NCBI GenBank assembly: GCA_030039695.1 | Contig: JASHVB010000793.1 | Coordinates: forward strand, 1-6,265 | Origin: Acetobacteraceae bacterium | GTDB lineage: Bacteria; Pseudomonadota; Alphaproteobacteria; Acetobacterales; Acetobacteraceae | DNA: 6,265 bases | Reading direction: 5' to 3' | Shown here: positions 1-4,388 of the stretch, piece by piece | Numbering within the stretch: the stretch's first letter is position 1 | How the letters are laid out: each line of letters begins with the position of its first letter | The notes under the pieces: generated by a model | The model's database searches: none | The model's input: only the letters and a program-made list of their open reading frames with translations | Told to the model about the DNA's origin: nothing | Position numbers and translations under genes: made by a program

Positions 1-49
1 GACGTGCGGCGAGGTGTGGCCATTACTCAGGTACATCCATTTGACGGGC

Positions 50-54
50 GGAGG
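50..54 (+). promoter_or_regulatory. Ribosome binding site deciding a GTG start
   Basis: A GGAGG core lies 9 bases upstream of the GTG at 64-66. It supports that GTG as the start of the oxidoreductase rather than the in-frame GTG at 4. The 20 codons between the two starts encode a sequence unlike the family, whereas translation from 64 opens directly into the first beta strand (MEFGASIFF). Confidence 0.6.
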
Positions 55-63
55 GATAAGACC

Positions 64-909
64 GTGGAATTCGGCGCTTCGATCTTCTTCACCGACTATT
101 CGATCACCCCGACCGATCTCGCGGTCGCACTCGAAGAACGCGGATTTGATTCCGTCTGGGCGGCGGAGCATTCACACATCCCCGTGCCCCGGCGCACGCC
201 CCCGCCGGGTGGCGGCGAACTGCCGAAGCGGTACTACGACGTCATGGATCCGTTCGTCACCCTGACCGCGGCAGCGGTGGCGACCAAAGTGCTCAAGCTG
301 GGTACCGGGGTTTGCCTCGTCATCCAACGAGATACGATCCAGACCGCAAAGCTGGTCGCCTCGATCGATCAGGTGAGCGGAGGGCGGTTTCTGTTCGGCA
401 TTGGCGGCGGCTGGAACGCAGAGGAGATTGAGGGCCACGGGACCGTTTTCGCCACCCGCATGAAGAAGATGCGTGAGCAGATCGAGGCGATGAAGGCGAT
501 CTGGACCGAGGATACCGCCGAATATCATGGCGAGATCGTCAAGGTCCCACGGATGCAAACCTGGCCCAAGCCTGTCCAAAAGCCGCATCCTCCGGTCCTG
601 CTGGGCGGGGCATTTCCATGGGCGGCGCGGCGGGCTATCCGGTATGGCGATGGCTGGTATCCGAACGCGAGCAGCGGAAATCTCGATGACGACGTGCCGC
701 GCTTCCGTCAGATGGCGGCCGAGGCCGGGCGCGATCCGGCGTCATTACCGCTGACGATTGGTGGCGTACCGGAAGATCCAAGGCAGCTCGATCGGTTCCG
801 CACACTTGGCGCCGCTCGAGTCAACGTCAGCCTACCGCCTGAAAGCAGGGACCAGATCTTACCCGTCCTCGATCGCTGGGCGAAGCTGATTTCCCAAGCG
901 CGTGGTTGA
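64..909 (+). CDS. LLM class flavin/F420-dependent oxidoreductase (Rv2161c-like family)
   Basis: This is a 281-residue protein of the luciferase-like monooxygenase (bacterial luciferase) fold, a cytoplasmic TIM barrel that uses F420 or FMN. The first strand (GASIFF, residues 4-9) is followed by ERGFDSVWAAEHSHIP (25-40), the usual strand-helix signature ending in an E-H pair. A YYDVMDPF segment precedes the TKVLKLGTGV strand. The family hallmark SGGRFLFGIGGGW lies at 105-117, and WPKPVQKPHPPVLLGG at 167-182 is the conserved run before the C-terminal barrel strands. Length is normal for the TIGR03619/Rv2161c-type group (about 280-300), with no internal stop or frameshift. The GTG start is chosen for its GGAGG site and because homology begins there. 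The substrate cannot be told from sequence. The choice of F420 or FMN is also open, since many proteobacterial members are annotated F420-dependent by similarity alone. It stands alone on the plus strand, with decayed DNA downstream. Confidence 0.9.
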   Translation: MEFGASIFFTDYSITPTDLAVALEERGFDSVWAAEHSHIPVPRRTPPPGGGELPKRYYDVMDPFVTLTAAAVATKVLKLGTGVCLVIQRDTIQTAKLVASIDQVSGGRFLFGIGGGWNAEEIEGHGTVFATRMKKMREQIEAMKAIWTEDTAEYHGEIVKVPRMQTWPKPVQKPHPPVLLGGAFPWAARRAIRYGDGWYPNASSGNLDDDVPRFRQMAAEAGRDPASLPLTIGGVPEDPRQLDRFRTLGAARVNVSLPPESRDQILPVLDRWAKLISQARG

Positions 910-1016
910 TTGACCTGGGGCCATGCCGTACTTGACGGTGACCTGAACTAGGAACAATCGGCGTCGCTTGGCCCCGTTGCACGATACGCGGATATGTTCG
1001 TCGCTCCCAAGCGCGG

Positions 1017-1361
1017 TCACAGATTCCACCCTGATCGACGCGCTCTCCATCCGATTTGTCGTGCTACAGGCAGATCACATAGTTCACGGGCATCTGGTAA
1101 CCGAATCCTGTCCAGCCACTGCCGCATCAGGATGAGACCGTTAACGTTCTTATCGCATAACGGCGTCTCGGCCTTCCTGATCTCTTCCTCCATGATGCTG
1201 AGACCGTGTTCGGCCGTACGGATCCATCCTATGGCCGTCGCTGCAGTCTGCGCCTGTAGGTCACAGTGGACAGTCGCTCTCCATACCGCCTCCGGTCGTT
1301 GATGGCCGACGTGACGATGGACGAAGTTGTGCGTGCGACGAGGTATGTGCTCGCTCTCATC
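1017..1361 (-). pseudogene. Possible unidentified coding remnant, minus strand
   Basis: An uninterrupted minus-strand frame of 114 sense codons runs from just after a TAG (1362-1364) to a TGA at 1017-1019. It has no start codon in its first half; the first ATG is at 1191-1193. The middle part reads like a real amphipathic protein (for example GLSIMEEEIRKAETPLCDKN, then LILMRQWLDRIRLPDARELC), with few low-complexity stretches. It overlaps, in another frame, a short frame that has its own good ribosome binding site (1229-1360). The two could be halves of one gene split by a frameshift. I do not recognise the family, and chance openness in GC-rich DNA remains a real alternative. Confidence 0.2.
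1229..1360 (-). CDS. Small ORF or frameshifted gene start downstream of the glycosyltransferase remnant
   Basis: This is a 43-codon minus-strand frame starting with ATG (MRASTYLVARTT...). It begins 11 bases after the glycosyltransferase stop codon and has a strong GGAAGG motif at 1366-1371, 5 bases before the ATG. Position and spacing look like the next gene of an operon. The frame ends in TAG at 1229-1231, with an arginine-rich tail (YRRRLQRRP) that may be out-of-frame sequence. The neighbouring minus frame stays open to 1017, so a frameshifted gene start is plausible. No family recognised. Confidence 0.2.
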   Translation of the reverse strand: MRASTYLVARTTSSIVTSAINDRRRYGERLSTVTYRRRLQRRP

Positions 1362-1371
1362 CTACCCTTCC

Positions 1372-1970
1372 TCAGATTGATATGCGGCGTAGCAGTGGTC
1401 GGACTGCCAACCGGGAGTCGCAGGCAAATGACGCTCCACGCCGCCATCCTATGTGCGCCAGGGTCAGTCCCGCTAACTTCGCTCGATCCAGTGACATCAC
1501 TTCCAACAGTTCTGGCAGATCTTGGGGGGTCTCGAGGACGCCAGTGTCGCTTCCCTTGTTCAATGCCTGGTCATACTCAATGAGGGCCTGCCCATAGAGC
1601 CTCGGCAGTATCAAGGCCCTGACGTAATAGCAGTTCCGTTCCTTCTCATCAGGGAACATCCCGATCAGCTTCCTCGCGTATGCCATCCGGCTGCGTCTGA
1701 ACCTCGGGTTGCCGTATGACGTGCTCTCTGAGTATATGCGCCACTGTGACACCGGCTTGTTCAGGTATCGGTGGTGATACCCGTCCTGGAACAGTCGCAG
1801 GAACAGGTCGTCGTCCTCGTAGCCACACAACCGTTCGTCGAAACCACCAACTGCTTCGAATGCCTCACGACGGATCAGTGATGCACTCGGTAATATGTAG
1901 AGGTTCTCTCGCATGAAGTCGAAGACGTCTACCTTCGGACGCCTAGTGCCAGTCGTGGTGATGAACGACG
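1372..1970 (-). pseudogene. Glycosyltransferase family 2, 5'-truncated
   Basis: This is the C-terminal half of a GT-A fold (family 2) glycosyltransferase, an enzyme class that moves a sugar from a nucleotide donor to a polysaccharide, lipid or protein acceptor. Homology starts near the codons for [11 protein letters not shown] (about 1965) and continues through FDFMRENLYILPSASLIRR and the diagnostic GGFDERLCGYEDDDLFLRL (about 1848-1792). In this family the GGFDE and ED motifs line the acceptor and catalytic base region. A C-terminal helical part (RMAYARKLIGMFPDEKERN and beyond) follows, down to the TGA at 1372-1374. The N-terminal Rossmann-like half, with the donor-binding strand and the DXD motif, is absent. 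The frame stays open to an ATG at 2029-2031, but those last 20 or so codons are antisense to arginine deiminase sequence and are not glycosyltransferase. Without its 5' half it is very unlikely to be functional. The rest has no stop or frameshift, so truncation was probably recent or the decay slow. Confidence 0.8.
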
Positions 1971-1980
1971 GGACCGGATG
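1963..1980. other. Breakpoint joining two truncated genes
   Basis: Minus-strand glycosyltransferase similarity (ending at the FITTT codons, about 1950-1965) meets plus-strand arginine deiminase similarity (starting at [10 protein letters not shown], about 1977) within roughly 15 bases. Both genes point away from this site and both lack their N-terminal halves. No transposase, target duplication or long repeat is visible at the joint. A single deletion inside a divergent gene pair would give this arrangement without any inversion. Confidence 0.65.
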
Positions 1981-2603
1981 CCGGATTCCCGATCTGGTGG
2001 GGCGATCCGGATACAAATCACGGCATGGCAACGTTGGAGGGTGGGGACGTGCTCGTTCCCGGCAACGGCGTCGTCCTGATAGGCATGAGCGAACGGACTT
2101 CGCGCCAGGCGATCACACAGGTCGCCGCCGGTCTGTTCGAGAAGGGTGCGGCGAGTCGAATTGTTGTGGCGGCTATGCCGAAACTGGAATTGGCGATACA
2201 TCTCGACACCGTTTTCACCTTTGCCGATCGTGACTTGGTCACGATCTAGCCAGAGATCGTTGATCAGCTCCATCCGATCACGTTGCGCCCCGGCAAGGAA
2301 CCGACTGGGTTAGATATTACGTTGGAGAAGAGGCCATTTCCGAATGTGGTCGCCGAGGCGTTGGGGTTCAACAAGCTTCGTGTCGTCCCAACCGGAGGCG
2401 ACGCCTATGCCAGCGAGTGGCAGCAATGGGCTAGCGGCAGCAGCTTGGTTGCCGCTGGCGCAGGGGTGGTTTATGCTTACGACCGTAACACGGCCCCGTG
2501 CAACGTAGGCATCGAGGTCATTGAGATCGCTGGCGCTGAGCTCGGTCGCGGAGGTGGACACTGCATGACGTGTCCACTCATCAGGCAGCCAATCGAATTC
2601 TAG
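1977..2603 (+). pseudogene. arcA: Arginine deiminase, C-terminal half, with in-frame amber stop
   Basis: Arginine deiminase hydrolyses L-arginine to citrulline and ammonia. The remnant starts at [16 protein letters not shown] and runs through [11 protein letters not shown] to [17 protein letters not shown] and a TAG at 2601-2603. That is about 208 codons against roughly 400-415 for the whole enzyme. Visible catalytic positions of the family are the Glu of LEGGD (2037), the His and Asp of HLDTVF (2199 and 2205) and the nucleophile Cys of GGGHCMTCP (2562). The first catalytic Asp belongs to the missing N-terminal half. An amber codon at 2247-2249 replaces the Tyr usually found in VTIYPEIVDQ, and the same frame continues beyond it. 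Two short in-frame losses are also likely: the family pattern YDRNTYTNTLLRKAG reads here as [11 protein letters not shown], and GRGRGGGHC has shrunk to GRGGGHC. No arcB, arcC or arcD lies nearby. The family call is firm, and so is the conclusion that the gene is broken. Confidence 0.88.
2226..2246. repeat. Perfect 9-bp inverted repeat inside the arginine deiminase remnant
   Basis: GATCGTGAC, a TTG loop and GTCACGATC form a perfect hairpin that ends exactly at the first base of the amber codon (2247). The bases still encode the conserved DRDLVTI segment, so the symmetry may be an accident of coding. No T run follows, so it is not a standard intrinsic terminator. Confidence 0.6.
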
Positions 2604-3011
2604 TGCCAGAAGTCGGAGTACGCCTAGCGCCGGTTGTGGTGAGACAGTTTCATGCATGATTCACAACCTCCTGTGTCGATTGGTGTGAAGTCGCGGAGCA
2701 TTCTCCGGATGCGCGAGGTGCTGGTGCGTCGTGGGATTGTGCGACAGCAGACCGAGCGGTCGGTGGTCGATCGGCGCCGTAGTGACATGACCACCTTAGG
2801 TCACCGCGGACGTGGCGATCTCGCGAGCGTACTATTGGACGATCTGACAAACCCGATTCCGCTTGGGCCAGCGCTCGAACGAGCCAGCATAATCGCGTCT
2901 GAACCGCCGGAAATGAAATTACGGAGCATGACGACCGATGCCGTGCTCGCACCTTGAATCGTCACTCGCTGATCCCCTCACCGTTCAAGCAGCGCTGGTG
3001 ACCCTCGTGCT
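2604..3011. other. Segment without a recognisable gene
   Basis: This is about 400 bases between the arginine deiminase stop and the transposase scrap. The plus strand has one open frame of 101 codons (2652-2957, starting MHDSQPPVSIGV), preceded only by a weak GGTGAG-like site. Its product resembles no family I know and is rich in Arg and Ser, as expected of chance frames in GC-rich DNA. An antisense frame of similar length (2650-2952) is equally open, which lowers confidence in both. A faint likeness of the part around LRMREVLVRRGIV to the N-terminal region of IS6-type transposases is too weak to use. No intrinsic terminator or terminal inverted repeat was found. Confidence 0.45.
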
Positions 3012-3110
3012 TGGCTCGGCCAAATTGAGTGGAAGCTTCTCACCGCCTCGTTCGACTCGGTCACGCAACTGAGGGAACACATCGATGCGTTCATCGAGGC
3101 CTACAACAAG
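3012..3110 (+). mobile_element. IS630-family transposase C-terminal fragment
   Basis: Thirty-three codons read WLGQIEWKLL, then TASFDSVTQLREHIDAFIEAYNK. In IS630/Tc1-type DDE transposases a WLNQIE-type segment carries the last catalytic Glu. It is followed by a SFTSVxQLRxHIDAFIxxYN helix near the C terminus. Here roughly ten residues that normally separate the two parts are missing, and similarity stops abruptly after YNK, before the usual PFxWT continuation. The frame is open from about 2973 to a TAA at 3288-3290, but nothing beyond 3110 looks like transposase. The first two Asp of the catalytic triad and the whole N-terminal DNA-binding part are absent, so this is an inactive scar. No terminal inverted repeats or TA duplication were identified. 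Confidence 0.65.
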
Positions 3111-3165
3111 CGGGGATGCTGGCTGCCTGGTTCTGATCCCGCCGGTTGCAGCTGCCCTTATCAGT

Positions 3166-3203
3166 GTCGGCAGGCATATCGGCTCGCCAGGTTTCCTGCC
3201 GAC
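3166..3203. repeat. 9-bp perfect inverted repeat upstream of the efflux operon
   Basis: GTCGGCAGG (3166-3174) and CCTGCCGAC (3195-3203) are exact reverse complements separated by 20 bases. The pair lies about 65-115 bases before the candidate starts of the adaptor gene. It could be an operator half-site pair, the stem of a leader hairpin or a relic of a mobile-element end. No T run follows the right arm, so intrinsic termination is unlikely. The neighbouring TTGCTG (3205-3210), with TAACCT 16 bases further on, is only a weak promoter match. Confidence 0.5.
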
Positions 3204-3250
3204 TTTGCTGCAGCGCTCACCGTCGATAACCTCATTGCAACCTACGGGCC

Positions 3251-3266
3251 ACGGTCAACCGACCGT
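3251..3266. promoter_or_regulatory. Short palindrome directly before the efflux adaptor start
   Basis: ACGGTC, an AACC spacer and GACCGT make a perfect 6-bp dyad. It ends 2 bases before the GTG at 3269 and 14 bases before the GTG at 3281. It occupies the place where a ribosome binding site would normally be, and no purine-rich site is visible there. As DNA it could be a small repressor operator; as RNA it could form a GC-rich hairpin masking initiation. Role is inference only; a dyad this short can occur by chance. Confidence 0.35.
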
Positions 3267-3280
3267 CGGTGTGTGACGCC

Positions 3281-4387
3281 GTGCGCCTAAGCGAAATACC
3301 GACTAAGACGCTATTGTGGCGCTGCCTTCCGTGTCTGATTGGTGTCGCACTAACTCTGGCCGCGTGCAAACAGAAGCCACAGGCCGAGGCGCCGGAGGTC
3401 CGTCCGGTACGGACGGTCATTGCTGCCCCAAGCGAGTCAGGCGAGACGGTGGCTCTTACCGGGCACGTCGCCGCGGAAACCGAGGCCTCGCTCGGCTTTC
3501 GCATCGGCGGCCGGGTGATCGAGCGCTTGGTGAATGTCGGTGATCATGTCGAGACTGGTCAAGATCTTGCGAAACTCGATCCGCAGGATGAAGTCAACGC
3601 GCTGCGGTCCGCTCAGGCCGTAGTGGCGGCCGCGCAGGCGCGGCTTACCCTGGCGCGGGACGCGTTCGGACGGCAGCAGCAGTTGCTTGCAAGTGGCCAT
3701 ACCCCACGTTCGGTCTTCGATACGGCGCAGAAGGAGTTTCAGACAGCCCAGGCCAACGTGAGCGACGCCGATGCACGGCTTACGAATCAGGCGTTACGTG
3801 TTTCGTGGACCGTTCTCCAGGCCGATGCGCCGGGAACCGTTTCGGCTGTCGGGACGGAGCCCGGCGAGGTCGTGCAGCCAGGCCAGATGGTCGTGCGGAT
3901 CGCCCGACGGGACGGGCGCGACGCGATATTCGATGTGCCCGGCCGACTGCTACGCGATGCACCGAGCAATCCCGACATTAGCGTACGACTGTCAGACGAC
4001 CCATCGATCGTCGCACTGGGGCGGGTTCGAGAGGTGGCGACCCAAGCAGACCCCACGACACGCACGTTCGAGGTGAAGGTTGGCTTGACCGATCCGCCCC
4101 CTGAGATGCGACTTGGATCAACCGTGACTGGCAGCCTCCAGCTCGAGTCCGAGCGATCGATGGCCATCCCAGCCTCGGCGCTGACCAGCTTGAACGGCAA
4201 GCCGGCCGTGTGGCTGGTCGATCCCGAAACCATGACCGTCGCTCTGCATAACATCGAGACGGCCCGATTTAACCCCGATACCGTCATCGTCAAGCATGGC
4301 ATCGAAACCGGTGACATCGTGGTGACCGCGGGGGTGCACGCACTGCACCCGGGGCAAAAAATCCGCTTGCTTGGCTCGAAGACCTGA
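3281..4387 (+). CDS. RND efflux periplasmic adaptor subunit (membrane fusion lipoprotein)
   Basis: This is a HlyD/AcrA-type adaptor of about 368 residues that bridges an RND pump and an outer-membrane channel. The N terminus is a lipoprotein signal: a hydrophobic stretch (CLIGVALTLAAC) ending in the lipobox L-A-A-C, with lipidated Cys29 when counted from 3281. The barrel-sandwich half motif SLGFRIGGRVIERLVNVGDH and then GQDLAKLDPQD follow. Next comes a long alpha hairpin (ALRSAQAVVAAAQARL through KEFQTAQANVSDADARL), then the second barrel half (LQADAPGTVSAVGTEPGEVV, GQMVVRIA). The beta-barrel with TRTFEVKVGL and a C-terminal membrane-proximal domain (IPASAL, DIVVTAGVHAL, GQKIRLLG) complete a standard layout. 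The start is uncertain: GTG codons at 3269 and 3281 and a TTG at 3314 all keep the signal peptide, and none has a clear ribosome binding site. I prefer 3281 (MRLSEIP...). It is co-transcribed with the permease one base downstream. Substrates cannot be inferred. Confidence 0.93.
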   Translation: MRLSEIPTKTLLWRCLPCLIGVALTLAACKQKPQAEAPEVRPVRTVIAAPSESGETVALTGHVAAETEASLGFRIGGRVIERLVNVGDHVETGQDLAKLDPQDEVNALRSAQAVVAAAQARLTLARDAFGRQQQLLASGHTPRSVFDTAQKEFQTAQANVSDADARLTNQALRVSWTVLQADAPGTVSAVGTEPGEVVQPGQMVVRIARRDGRDAIFDVPGRLLRDAPSNPDISVRLSDDPSIVALGRVREVATQADPTTRTFEVKVGLTDPPPEMRLGSTVTGSLQLESERSMAIPASALTSLNGKPAVWLVDPETMTVALHNIETARFNPDTVIVKHGIETGDIVVTAGVHALHPGQKIRLLGSKT

Positions 4388-4388
4388 G

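Larger units (their letters stand above)
910..1371. other. Segment without a recognisable gene
   Basis: This is about 460 bases between the oxidoreductase stop and the end of the glycosyltransferase remnant. No protein family is recognisable in any frame. The oxidoreductase has no convincing intrinsic terminator: the only nearby stem is a 4-bp CCGT/ACGG pair around 928-940 with no T run. The minus strand carries two overlapping open frames with some coding-like character, listed separately. The segment may be the remains of a gene downstream of the glycosyltransferase. Confidence 0.5.

Noticed and set aside
172..588. 138-codon minus-strand open frame inside the oxidoreductase
   Set aside because: It is antisense to a clear LLM oxidoreductase and has no recognisable motif; such frames are common in GC-rich genes.
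1971..2031. Apparent N terminus of the glycosyltransferase frame ([10 protein letters not shown]...)
   Set aside because: These codons are the complement of arginine deiminase coding sequence (FPIWWGDPD and neighbours), so they are read-through across the breakpoint.
2247..2249. Amber codon as programmed recoding (for example pyrrolysine or readthrough)
   Set aside because: The gene has already lost its N-terminal half and has other small losses, so ordinary pseudogene decay is the better explanation.
2650..2659. TCATGCATGA perfect 10-bp palindrome
   Set aside because: It is short, isolated and not next to a supported gene; expected by chance in a window this size.
2652..2957. 101-codon plus-strand frame as a real gene, perhaps an IS6-like transposase start
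   Set aside because: There is only a faint likeness over about 15 residues, no DDE motif, a weak ribosome binding site and an equally open antisense frame.
3111..3268. Continuation of the transposase frame beyond YNK
   Set aside because: The frame stays open, but the Cys- and Pro-rich sequence does not match the transposase C terminus, so similarity ends at about 3110.
3787..4317. 176-codon minus-strand frame within the adaptor gene
   Set aside because: It is antisense to conserved adaptor sequence and has a Ser/Arg/Thr-rich composition and no family resemblance.
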